5,085 nucleotides of DNA from Chloroflexi bacterium UBA5177 (lineage in GTDB: Bacteria > Chloroflexota > UBA5177), in assembly GCA_002413265.1 (NCBI GenBank), contig DHWR01000148.1:708-5792 (forward strand). The letters run 5' to 3'. Each line of letters starts with the position of its first letter. Position 1 is the first letter of the stretch. The position numbers and the translations under genes were made by a program. Shown here piece by piece: positions 1-5,085 of the stretch. A model generated the notes under the pieces. The model saw nothing but the letters and a program-made list of their open reading frames with translations. It was not told the origin of the DNA and searched no databases.

Positions 1-663
1 GTGCAGGGCGAGGGTGGCTTCGTGGCGGCGCCCCCGGGCTTTCTGCGACGGCTGCGTGAGATCTGCACGCGGGAGGGGATCGTCCTTATCGCGGATGAGG
101 TGCAGACGGGGTACGGTCGCACTGGGAAGATGTTCGGCGTGGAGCATGCCGGAGTCGAGCCGGACCTGTTTGTGCTGGCGAAATCGATAGCCGCCGGCAT
201 GCCCCTGGGAGCGGTCGTGGGTCGGGCGGAGGTGATGGACGGACCTGGACCGGGTGGCATCGGCGGCACCTACGGCGGCAACCCGCTCGCATGTCGCGCG
301 GCTCTCGCGGTGCTCGACATGTTCGCCGATGGAACGCTTCTGCGACGTGCCAATGAGATTGGCGAGCACATCCGAGGCCGTTTCGCGGAAATGCAGTCTC
401 GCTTCCAGCTCATAGGGGATGTGCGAGGCCCGGGCGCCATGGTGGCAATGGAACTGGTAAGGGACCGAGGGAGCAAGGAGCCTGCTGCTGCGGAGACTTC
501 CGAGATCATCCATCGGTGTCATGACGAGGGTCTGCTGATCATCAAGGCGGGGATGTACGACAACGTCGTACGGACGCTGGTTCCGTTCGTCATCAGTGAT
601 GAGCTTCTCGAGGACGGCCTCGATATTCTTTCGTCTCAACTAGAGGCAGTTTCGGCCGGCTAG
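1..663 (+). CDS. gabT: 4-aminobutyrate aminotransferase, C-terminal half (5' end outside window)
   Basis: A PLP-dependent class III aminotransferase. Known GabT enzymes move the amino group of GABA to 2-oxoglutarate, giving succinate semialdehyde and glutamate in the cytosol. The 220 visible residues line up without gaps, from memory, with the C-terminal half of E. coli GabT (426 aa). E4 of VQGEGGF matches E211. D32 and Q35 of DEVQTG match D239 and Q242, the PLP ring contacts. K61 of LAKSIAAGMPLG matches the Schiff-base K268. T90 of GGTYGGNP matches T297, and R191 of NVVRTLVPF matches the substrate-carboxylate R398. All key residues are present. The GTG at position 1 is an internal valine of the EPVQGEGG motif, not a start, so about 207 residues lie upstream. 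The stop is TAG at 661. It converges on the FecR/discoidin gene with 18 bp between stops and no clear terminator hairpin. A related omega-amino acid or ornithine aminotransferase is possible, but the match around R191 favours GabT. Confidence 0.9.
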   Translation: MQGEGGFVAAPPGFLRRLREICTREGIVLIADEVQTGYGRTGKMFGVEHAGVEPDLFVLAKSIAAGMPLGAVVGRAEVMDGPGPGGIGGTYGGNPLACRAALAVLDMFADGTLLRRANEIGEHIRGRFAEMQSRFQLIGDVRGPGAMVAMELVRDRGSKEPAAAETSEIIHRCHDEGLLIIKAGMYDNVVRTLVPFVISDELLEDGLDILSSQLEAVSAG

Positions 664-681
664 GAACTTCCATAGATGTCT

Positions 682-2292
682 TCATGGGCAGCCGGTGTAG
701 GCGGTTAGTGGGGCCGATACGGTCTGCTGAACCGGGGACCAGATCTCAGTCCCTGATGTGTCGCCGCTTAAATCCACATGGAGCTCGACCGTGGCGGGCG
801 GTCCGGGCAAGAAATGCATGGCAAAGATGACTGGCGTGCCGGTTCCGCTGGTCGTGCTCGTGCCCGTAATCTGTCCCTGCTGATTTACGGTCCAGGAAGC
901 GGCACCGGTCTGGTCGCTATCCTGCGGGACTGTGATCGTGGGCAGCGGCGTGGCCCCCGGTTCCGGCGTCGGCAGGGTGGGAAGATTCGACCAGTGAAGC
1001 ACCGTGCGTGAGCTGCCGGACCAGGTGTTGGCATACGGATCACCGCAGACGTGACCAGAGAGAGTCCAGTCCCAACTGGCCGCAAGCTGGCTGTCGCTGT
1101 CCATGACGTCTTCGTGGAAGGTGAGGTTCTGGAACTGGTACCCCTTCGCGCCGGGTATAAGTCCTGGGAGGCTGGTTGGAGTAGGTGGAGGTGCGACGGG
1201 CTTTGGCTCACCCACCGCCATCAGCTCCGCCACGTCGGTTGCGACGGGACTGCCATAATTCGACTCGGCAACCAATTCGAGGTAGCGGGCCGTGACCGGA
1301 GCAGGGAAGTCAAAGCGCTGAACGCTGTTGCCCTGGAGGCAGGTGCCCTCCATCACTTTTGTAAAAGCGGCTAACGAGGCATCTGGGATGATCGAGTTAG
1401 ATGTAAAAATCTGAAAGCTTTTCAGATCCCGCGACTGGTCTCCGCCCGCCGCCGCGCAGTCGAGCATGACGGCGGTCAAGAGGTAGCTGGCGTCGTGCGC
1501 GAAGCTGATCCTTACCCACCCGGACGTCGTTCCTGCGTCGGTCTCCCAGCTGGTGTTGAGGTTTCCGTCCACGACGTAGACGGGATCATGGCCAGCTGTG
1601 GGGTTTTTCGAGGATGAGCCTGCCACCCCTCCGCCGTTCGCATCGAGTGCAATGTTCTCCGGAACGGGGGAGGCAGGAGGCGGGATGGAGCCGGTCCACG
1701 CTGTGGCGGCCTGCGCATCCACCGCGGTAGGCGGTGTCGGAGCCTGACCCTTTTTTACAGTCGTTTCTTGGCCCGTTTTGACGATGACGCTGCCTTGCTT
1801 CGATCGAACGAGTACGGCGCCCTCCACGACGACGAATGTCGAGGTGCCGGGGCGCCGCAGCACGTCGAACTGGGTCCCAATGGCGCTCGCCACCGCCTCG
1901 GCGGTTTGGACAGCGTGATTCGATCCAGGCATGACGTGCTCGTCGACCTCGCCACGGCGCACCAGCGTGTGCGCTGGATCGGCGAGGACGGCATCGGTTC
2001 GCTGGTTAATGTCGAGTATGGTGCCATCGCGGAAGCAGAGGGATGCTTTCTGACGCTTGAGCGTGCGAAGGGCGTACTTGGCGGCGAGCTTCTGTCGCAC
2101 GCGTCCCCTCCCATAGGTTTTCTTGGGAGGCGCAACGCGCAGTCCTAGATGGATGAAGCGGACCTGCGCCAGCGAGGTGGAGCAGGTCCGTGCTCCCGAA
2201 GCTGCCTGAGTTGAGCTCAGAGATCTGCCTATCGGTAGTGCCGCGGCAAGGGCCGCGGCAGAGGCTGCAAGGAGGAGATGCCGGCGCTTCAC
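682..2292 (-). CDS. Exported FecR-domain and discoidin (F5/8 type C) domain protein
   Basis: A secreted or membrane-anchored surface protein of 536 aa if started at GTG 2292. The N-terminus MKRRHLLLAAS plus an Ala-rich core (about 1-30) is a signal peptide or anchor; RRHLLL resembles a Tat motif. Residues about 85-182 fit a FecR domain: the FRDGTILDIN strand, then VQTAEAVASAIGTQFDV, VVVEGAVLV and VIVKTGQ. Residues about 212-359 resemble a discoidin domain: VVDGNLNTSWET, WVRISF, a FQIFTSN strand, and ARYLELVAE near its end. A Pro/Thr linker (about 363-375) leads to a C-terminal domain of about 160 aa, rich in Ser/Thr/Gly, that I do not recognise. The six cysteines (37, 86, 279, 318, 416, 535) could form three disulfides, which suits export. 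FecR proteins usually pass signals to ECF sigma factors, but no sigma factor or TonB receptor is visible here, so a ligand- or glycan-binding surface role is more likely. This is inference. An upstream in-frame TTG at 2331 was rejected as the start. Confidence 0.83.
   Translation of the reverse strand: MKRRHLLLAASAAALAAALPIGRSLSSTQAASGARTCSTSLAQVRFIHLGLRVAPPKKTYGRGRVRQKLAAKYALRTLKRQKASLCFRDGTILDINQRTDAVLADPAHTLVRRGEVDEHVMPGSNHAVQTAEAVASAIGTQFDVLRRPGTSTFVVVEGAVLVRSKQGSVIVKTGQETTVKKGQAPTPPTAVDAQAATAWTGSIPPPASPVPENIALDANGGGVAGSSSKNPTAGHDPVYVVDGNLNTSWETDAGTTSGWVRISFAHDASYLLTAVMLDCAAAGGDQSRDLKSFQIFTSNSIIPDASLAAFTKVMEGTCLQGNSVQRFDFPAPVTARYLELVAESNYGSPVATDVAELMAVGEPKPVAPPPTPTSLPGLIPGAKGYQFQNLTFHEDVMDSDSQLAASWDWTLSGHVCGDPYANTWSGSSRTVLHWSNLPTLPTPEPGATPLPTITVPQDSDQTGAASWTVNQQGQITGTSTTSGTGTPVIFAMHFLPGPPATVELHVDLSGDTSGTEIWSPVQQTVSAPLTAYTGCP
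2239..2260 (-). repeat. Perfect 9-bp inverted repeat inside signal-peptide codons
   Basis: TGCCGCGGC and GCCGCGGCA are separated by four bases. In the mRNA this would form a very stable hairpin in the Ala-rich signal-peptide region, about 10 to 18 codons after the GTG start. It may only reflect runs of GCC/GCG/GCA alanine codons, but it could slow early elongation of the exported protein. Confidence 0.6.
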
Positions 2293-2300
2293 GAGTGCGG

Positions 2301-2307
2301 TCCTTTT
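2301..2307 (-). promoter_or_regulatory. Ribosome binding site that sets the FecR/discoidin start
   Basis: AAAAGGA ends 8 nt before the GTG at 2292. The in-frame TTG at 2331 has no purine-rich site before it. This site and the overlapping promoter support GTG 2292 as the start, giving MKRRHLLL as the signal-peptide N-terminus. Confidence 0.7.
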
Positions 2308-2330
2308 CAAGCTGACTGGAAACTGCGACA

Positions 2331-2359
2331 ACTTTAGCGCACCGAGCGTGAAATGTCAT
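2331..2359 (-). promoter_or_regulatory. Probable sigma70-type promoter for the FecR/discoidin gene
   Basis: On the - strand, ATGACA (2359-2354, 5 of 6 to the -35 consensus) is followed by a 17-nt spacer and TAAAGT (2336-2331, 4 of 6 to the -10 consensus). Transcription would begin near 2324, leaving a 5' leader of about 30 nt that contains the AAAAGGA site. The -10 element overlaps the TTG at 2331, which argues against that codon as a start. A perfect TTGACA lies just upstream (2366-2361), but it is 24 nt from this -10 and has no better partner. The gene can therefore be expressed apart from the upstream stalk-protein gene. Confidence 0.5.
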
Positions 2360-2412
2360 CTGTCAAGAACAGCCTTGTGGACTCTCGCATTCGAGCGATG
2401 GGCCAGCCCGCG

Positions 2413-3033
2413 TTACGAAGGAAGAATCGTGACGATGACCCAAATGCCTTTCGGACCTGCCTTCACGACTTGGGCAACCGCAACGCTGTAGGTTCTTCCT
2501 GAGTAGGAGATGAGGTAGTTGATGACCGGCCGTCCACCGGGAGACTTCTGAGGCGTGGGCGTGACGGTCACGGAAGGTGAAGGCTTGGTGATCACGTACT
2601 GTCCAGAAGCGAAGCCATAGGCCTCAAGGTCGACTTCGACGGTTTTCGTTGGGTCCAGGTGATAGGTGTAGCGGGGGTCACCCCGGTCGGCTCCGGCTTG
2701 AAGGGCGGCAACCTCGCTGGCCGGGCGAGTGATTTCCCCGAGCGTCAGTCCCGGGACCGTGTCTACGGGGGTGGCACGAGGCAATGGCGTAGCGCCGCCT
2801 GACGTACTGACGAGCGTCGGCGTCGGAGGGCCGCCAGGAGTGGGAGTCAAGGCCGCTTGGGTGGCAGTTACGACTTTAGGTGGAGCCGTGGGAGTAGCGG
2901 TGGCCGAGCTCGACGTCGAACGGCTACGGGCAACGAGGACGGCCGCCGCGATTATTGCGATCAAAACGACCAGGAATACCGGCAAGAGCCAGGGGTTGCG
3001 ATTGATGAAGGGCCGCCGAACTTCCGTCGACAT
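2413..3033 (-). CDS. Single-pass membrane protein with Thr/Pro-rich stalk, unknown function
   Basis: I do not recognise this 206-aa protein. A short basic N-terminus (RR at 6-7, R12) precedes one hydrophobic segment at about 14-35 (NPWLLPVFLVVLIAII...). By the positive-inside rule the rest should be outside the cell. Residues about 38-92 are a Ser/Thr/Pro/Ala-rich stalk with repeated TPTP-like units. Residues about 95-206 form a small domain (PGLTLGEITRPASEVAAL early, YTYHLDPTKTVEVDLEAYGF in the middle) interrupted by a second TPTP stretch near 157-161. It ends in a beta-like SYSGRTYSVAVAQVV and IWVIVTILPS. There are no cysteines. The ATG is well supported by GGAGGAG with 6-nt spacing (3046-3040). 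It lies 120 bp upstream of the FecR/discoidin gene on the same strand. The pairing and shared outside location suggest a common surface role, but this is inference. I see no convincing promoter in 3034-3171. Confidence 0.8.
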   Translation of the reverse strand: MSTEVRRPFINRNPWLLPVFLVVLIAIIAAAVLVARSRSTSSSATATPTAPPKVVTATQAALTPTPGGPPTPTLVSTSGGATPLPRATPVDTVPGLTLGEITRPASEVAALQAGADRGDPRYTYHLDPTKTVEVDLEAYGFASGQYVITKPSPSVTVTPTPQKSPGGRPVINYLISYSGRTYSVAVAQVVKAGPKGIWVIVTILPS

Positions 3034-3171
3034 TCAGCTCTCCTCCCGCGGATTCCAGGGATAGGCTTGGCAGGGTTGGCCGTCGACGGATAAGAGCAAC
3101 CTCTGTGCCAGGTTTATTCAGTTACGGGAACGAGGCGTATGACTAATCGGCTGAGGCAGTCACGTGGCGAG

Positions 3172-3203
3172 CGAGGCGGCTCTCCGTAGGGAGAGCCGCC
3201 TCG
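3172..3203 (-). terminator. Strong hairpin after the RIO kinase gene, probable terminator
   Basis: A perfect 14-bp stem (CGAGGCGGCTCTCC with its complement) surrounds a 4-nt loop, starting 16 nt after the kinase stop. There is no U-tract on the - strand after it, only CTCGCC. On the + strand a short GATTTCGTCT follows. It may be a GC-rich intrinsic terminator that does not need a U-run, a Rho-pause or a 3'-end stabiliser. It probably separates the kinase from the stalk-protein gene. The remaining 138 bp up to 3034 hold the stalk-protein Shine-Dalgarno and nothing else I can assign. Confidence 0.65.
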
Positions 3204-3219
3204 ATTTCGTCTGCGGGCA

Positions 3220-3984
3220 CTACAGCTCGGATCTGAGGAAGCGACCCCAGTGGTAGCGAGCGATTCGAGCCGGGTCGGACAGTATTCCGTACCGTGAGAA
3301 GTAGCGGCACACGCGATCGACGTCACGACTGAACAAGTCGAAGGCGTGGGTATTCAGGCGAGGATCGACCGTTTGTGGAAAGTCGATCATGGTCGCTTTG
3401 CCGTCCCAGTACAGAACGTTGTACGCGGAAAGGTCGCCATGAACGTAGTTGTGGGCCAGCATCTGCTCGATGTTGAACAGCAGCCTTTCAAATACGCGGC
3501 GGGCTTCCGCCGGCTCTAGCCTCACCTGGCTTAGCATCGGTGCCGCGGACTCGCGGTCCCCAATGAACTCCATCAGGATGGCGTTGGAAGTCTGCTTGAG
3601 CGGCGTGGGAACGTCCGCACCAAGCTCCTTCAAAGCCTGTAGAGTGGCAAACTCATGACCGATCCAGACCGCGAAGGCGTACTCGCGCCCCCACTCGGTC
3701 TTCTTCCTGACCGCTCTGGCGTCGTGGCCGTTCAGAATTGGGCGGCCGGCTCGGTACACGGCGTCGTTCTTGAAGTTTCGCTGCTGACGAGGCCGGTACA
3801 GCTTCACGGCAAGCAGGTCGTACCCGGTGGAGGCGCCGGCCTCGCAGCAAAAAACCGTCCCTTCCTTGCCGCTCTTTTCGGTTCGGATGACGTTGGTGAT
3901 CAGGCCTTCGGCAAAGAATGGGTCCAGTGGGTCATCGGTATCTGACTCGTCTTCGTACGAGTCGATTAGGTCTTCGGTAATCAA
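3220..3984 (-). CDS. RIO1-family atypical protein kinase/ATPase
   Basis: A cytosolic atypical kinase of 254 aa if started at TTG 3984. All RIO landmarks are visible. A glycine-rich loop SGKEGTVF (38-45) matches the RIO1 STGKEANVY loop. K61 in LAVKLYRPR is the ATP lysine, and MEFIG (138-142) is the hinge. D184 and N189 in HGDLSAYNVL are the catalytic loop, and D201 in MIDFPQTVD is the metal or phospho-acceptor aspartate. Residues 1-20 are acidic (SYEDESDTDDPLD), with no visible helix-turn-helix, so RIO1 rather than RIO2 type. In eukaryotes and archaea RIO proteins act in small-subunit ribosome maturation; bacterial members are known but their role is unclear. AAGGAG with 6-nt spacing and the point where the sequence becomes protein-like support the TTG. 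An ATG at 4053 (277 aa) is the main alternative. A 14-bp hairpin follows the stop, so it is probably transcribed alone. Confidence 0.88.
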   Translation of the reverse strand: MITEDLIDSYEDESDTDDPLDPFFAEGLITNVIRTEKSGKEGTVFCCEAGASTGYDLLAVKLYRPRQQRNFKNDAVYRAGRPILNGHDARAVRKKTEWGREYAFAVWIGHEFATLQALKELGADVPTPLKQTSNAILMEFIGDRESAAPMLSQVRLEPAEARRVFERLLFNIEQMLAHNYVHGDLSAYNVLYWDGKATMIDFPQTVDPRLNTHAFDLFSRDVDRVCRYFSRYGILSDPARIARYHWGRFLRSEL

Positions 3985-4057
3985 CGCTTTCTCCTTGGGT
4001 GCGGACGAACAAATCAATTGAGGTGGGCTGCGACAGAGCACTGGAATTGGCATGCAT
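3932..4057 (-). CDS. Possible 41-codon upstream ORF overlapping the kinase start
   Basis: This ORF starts at an ATG 6 nt after AGGAGGG and ends in TGA inside the kinase gene, in another frame. Its first residues, MHANSSALSQPTSIDLF, are not low-complexity, but the tail is Arg-rich (RRPNRLVRRRVRYR), which looks like out-of-frame kinase codons. If translated, ribosomes would pass over the kinase Shine-Dalgarno and TTG start and could block or couple kinase synthesis. The alternative is that the AGGAGGG serves only the in-frame ATG at 4053. No homology is known to me. Confidence 0.25.
   Translation of the reverse strand: MHANSSALSQPTSIDLFVRTQGESVDYRRPNRLVRRRVRYR
3991..3996 (-). promoter_or_regulatory. 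Ribosome binding site supporting the kinase TTG start
   Basis: AAGGAG ends 6 nt before the TTG at 3984, an ideal distance. It lies inside both the longer kinase reading (ATG 4053) and the possible 41-codon ORF, so it could also arise by chance within coding sequence (codons for Lys-Glu). Confidence 0.55.
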
Positions 4058-4063
4058 AGAAAA

Positions 4064-4070
4064 CCCTCCT
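4064..4070 (-). promoter_or_regulatory. Strong Shine-Dalgarno shared by two overlapping ATGs
   Basis: AGGAGGG is followed by TTTTCT and then ATGCATG, which holds two start codons four bases apart in different frames. The first ATG (4057, spacing 6) opens a 41-codon ORF. The second (4053, spacing 10) opens the kinase frame and would add 23 residues. Spacing favours the first ATG. Confidence 0.5.
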
Positions 4071-4134
4071 GTCTGCTAGGCGAGGAAATAGACAAGGCGC
4101 GACGGACGTATCGATGAACCGGCGGCCTGCTCGC

Positions 4135-4186
4135 GGTCGTCAGCGCCCTGTTCCGGCGGCATGAAGCGCCGGGGACCGGAACGACC
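4135..4186 (-). repeat. Overlapping inverted repeats, mutually exclusive hairpins in the kinase leader
   Basis: Two stems share bases. Hairpin A pairs CCGGCG with CGCCGG (4153-4158 with 4167-4172, 8-nt loop). Hairpin B pairs GTTCCGG with CCGGAAC (4150-4156 with 4176-4182) and can extend by GGTC/GACC (4135-4138 with 4183-4186) across a bulge. Only one of A and B can form at a time. No U-tract follows, so if this is a switch it would more likely act on translation than on termination. In GC-rich DNA such repeats also arise by chance. Confidence 0.4.
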
Positions 4187-4207
4187 GAAGATCTGCTCGA
4201 GCGGTCT

Positions 4208-4276
4208 CTAGAGGTGAGCCACGTGAACCGACCGGCGGGCACTGACAGGCAGAACGGCAGCAATTGTCCGATTCAT
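4208..4276 (-). CDS. Possible 22-aa leader peptide upstream of the RIO kinase
   Basis: An ATG lies 9 nt after GAGGAGGTG, which has a 7-base exact match (GGAGGTG) to the complement of the usual 16S rRNA 3' end. The peptide begins MNRTIAAVLPVSARR and ends VAHL before TAG. It starts about 35 nt after the predicted transcription start, as leader peptides do. The end of the ORF contains CACCTC, which can pair with GAGGTG of its own Shine-Dalgarno. I know no homologue. It could be a regulatory leader peptide, a small protein, or a chance ORF behind a strong site. Confidence 0.4.
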   Translation of the reverse strand: MNRTIAAVLPVSARRSVHVAHL

Positions 4277-4318
4277 CAGTGCACCACCTCCTCTCGGTTC
4301 AGCGAGTTGACTTCAAAC

Positions 4319-4347
4319 AGCGTATCACGGGTTTTGGAAGCTGTAAA
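4319..4347 (-). promoter_or_regulatory. Probable sigma70-type promoter for the RIO kinase leader
   Basis: On the - strand, TTTACA (4347-4342, 5 of 6 to the -35 consensus) is followed by exactly 17 nt and TACGCT (4324-4319). A TG one base before the -10 gives an extended -10 (TGATACGCT). Transcription would begin near 4312. It lies downstream of the MFS terminator and upstream of the first leader Shine-Dalgarno, the right place to drive the kinase alone. Confidence 0.55.
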
Positions 4348-4437
4348 GATGCTGCGCTGGTTCACTACCGCCGCCCTGTTCGATGATTTGCTTCGCCCCG
4401 AAACCACCGACCTGGCGGAGACAAGACGATAGCCGAA

Positions 4438-4466
4438 GAAGCGGCCGTCCCCGGGACGGCCGCTTC
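4438..4466 (-). terminator. GC-rich terminator hairpin after the MFS transporter gene
   Basis: GAAGCGGCCGTCCC and its exact complement GGGACGGCCGCTTC flank a single base, giving about 12 usable base pairs with a small loop. The hairpin begins 16 nt after the MFS stop. On the - strand it is followed by TTCGGCTATCGTCTTGTCT, only weakly T-rich. It probably ends the transporter transcript before the kinase promoter. Confidence 0.7.
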
Positions 4467-4482
4467 GTTACGCGCCAGTTAG

Positions 4483-5085
4483 CTACCGGGACTCGGATAG
4501 GGCCAGTCGGCCGACTTTTTCCACCTCCGACCGGCGGTGCTCGACGGCTGGAAGCAGGAACGATGCAAGGACTCCAATCACGACGATGGACGCGCCACCG
4601 ACGAGCGCGGCCCGGAATCCATCGAGGAACTGAGCCGGCGTGGCGGCCACGTGCTGAAAGACGGCTCCCAGCACGGCGACGCCGAACACTCCGCCAAGCT
4701 CTCGAATGGAGTTGAAGGCGCCGGAAGCCTGTCCTTGGCGGTTGCCGGTGACGGAGCCCATAACGGCCTCGGAAAGGGGCGCGAAGGTGAGGCCCATTCC
4801 GACTCCGCCGAGTACGAAAGGAAGCAGCAGATCGTTGTAGGGAGTGTGCCACCCCGCGATGGCGGCTATCCACATCAGGGCGGCCGCTTGAAGAGACAGC
4901 CCGGTGACCACCACCGGACGTGAACCGATACGCCCTGCCAGTAAGCCCGCGACCGGCGCGACGATCATGATTGTTCCAGTCCACGGCATGGTGCGCAGCC
5001 CGGCCTCCAGCGGAGACGCGCCGAGAACCTGCTGAACGTAGAGGGTGAGCAGGAAGATGGAGCCGAACATCCCCGCGCTCATGAG
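4483..5085 (-). CDS. DHA2-type MFS drug-efflux transporter, C-terminal part (5' end outside window)
   Basis: An inner-membrane proton-driven exporter of the EmrB/QacA (14-helix) group, which as a family expels drugs and other toxic compounds. The visible ~201 residues cover roughly the last five or six membrane helices. The segment GMFGSIFLLTLYVQQVLGASPLEAGL is typical of DHA2 helix 9 and its loop. It is followed by the AGRIGSRP loop, GVGMGLTFAPLSEAV, then GQASGAFNSIRELGGVFGVAVLGAVF, and a last helix (LVGGASIVVIGVLASFLLP) before a short charged tail. The frame runs open to the window edge (a Leu codon precedes the first visible Met), so the ATG at 5082 is internal and about half the protein is missing. 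It ends with TAG and a terminator hairpin. The substrate cannot be told from this part. Confidence 0.88.
   Translation of the reverse strand, partial: LMSAGMFGSIFLLTLYVQQVLGASPLEAGLRTMPWTGTIMIVAPVAGLLAGRIGSRPVVVTGLSLQAAALMWIAAIAGWHTPYNDLLLPFVLGGVGMGLTFAPLSEAVMGSVTGNRQGQASGAFNSIRELGGVFGVAVLGAVFQHVAATPAQFLDGFRAALVGGASIVVIGVLASFLLPAVEHRRSEVEKVGRLALSESR

Larger units (their letters stand above)
3985..4437 (-). other. Gene-poor 5' leader and intergenic region of the RIO kinase gene
   Basis: About 450 bp lie between the MFS hairpin and the kinase TTG. Along the - strand it holds a promoter (4347-4319), a Shine-Dalgarno with a 22-codon ORF (4276-4208), hairpin-forming repeats (4186-4135), a second Shine-Dalgarno (4070-4064) with two ATGs, and the kinase site AAGGAG (3996-3991). 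The kinase frame stays open up to 4263, but the sequence there is rich in Arg/Ser/Cys and not protein-like. The expected untranslated leader is about 330 nt, long for a bacterial gene. Confidence 0.5.

Noticed and set aside
1..3. GTG at position 1 as a start for the aminotransferase
   Set aside because: It encodes the valine of the conserved EPVQGEGG motif in the middle of class III aminotransferases, so the gene is cut by the window edge.
664..681. Possible bidirectional terminator between gabT and the FecR/discoidin gene
   Set aside because: The 18-bp gap and its flanks contain only 4-bp inverted matches and no U-tract, too weak to call.
1768..2148. 126-codon open frame on the + strand, and a similar one at 1755-2135 on the - strand in another frame
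   Set aside because: Both lie wholly inside the FecR domain coding region, lack good ribosome sites, and their sequences are of shadow type. The FecR frame has recognisable domain motifs.
2293..2331. TTG at 2331 as the start of the FecR/discoidin gene
   Set aside because: It has no Shine-Dalgarno and overlaps a probable -10 element. GTG 2292 has AAAAGGA at 8 nt.
2729..3064. 111-codon + strand frame opposite the stalk protein
   Set aside because: It is the antisense of the Thr/Pro-rich stalk, which produces a low-complexity Gly/Val sequence. The - strand gene has a strong ribosome site and a membrane anchor.
3985..4263. N-terminal extension of the kinase frame up to 4263
   Set aside because: The frame is open, but the translation is rich in Arg, Ser and Cys and looks non-coding. 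It starts at a TTG with no ribosome site, and it overlaps the promoter-proximal leader. The RIO fold needs none of it.
4325..4984. 219-codon - strand frame overlapping the MFS gene
   Set aside because: Its product is dominated by Arg, Ser and Gly with no domain signs, while the overlapping MFS frame has clear membrane helices and family motifs.

Overview
The window is 5085 bp of GC-rich bacterial chromosome. I see no tRNA, rRNA, CRISPR array or mobile element. Four features suggest a Chloroflexota or similar environmental lineage: GTG/TTG starts, strong GGAGG-type ribosome binding sites, secreted proteins with Thr/Pro-rich linkers, and a RIO1-type kinase in a bacterium. The lineage call is an inference, not proven.

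Layout. On the + strand, the left edge holds the C-terminal half of a GABA aminotransferase (gabT, 1-663). Everything else is on the - strand. Read in the direction of transcription, from the right edge: (1) the C-terminal half of a DHA2-type drug-efflux MFS transporter (4483-5085), closed by a 14-bp GC hairpin; (2) a gene-poor leader of about 450 bp with a good sigma70-like promoter, a 22-codon ORF behind a near-perfect Shine-Dalgarno, possible alternative hairpins, and a second Shine-Dalgarno with two overlapping ATGs; (3) a complete RIO1-family kinase (3220-3984), followed by a 14-bp hairpin; (4) a single-pass membrane-anchored protein with a Thr/Pro-rich stalk (2413-3033); (5) an exported FecR-domain plus discoidin (F5/8 type C) protein (682-2292) with its own promoter. 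It converges on gabT with an 18-bp gap.

How they fit together. The aminotransferase (GABA catabolism) and the MFS pump look like ends of neighbouring, unrelated units. The kinase is probably its own transcription unit, bounded by hairpins. The stalk protein and the FecR/discoidin protein are adjacent and both act outside the membrane, so they may belong to one cell-surface function, but nothing in the sequence proves this.

The most interesting part is the kinase leader. It looks like a regulated 5' region with translated short ORFs, where ribosome movement could control access to the kinase start. This reading rests on pattern recognition only, with no computed folding or homologue comparison.
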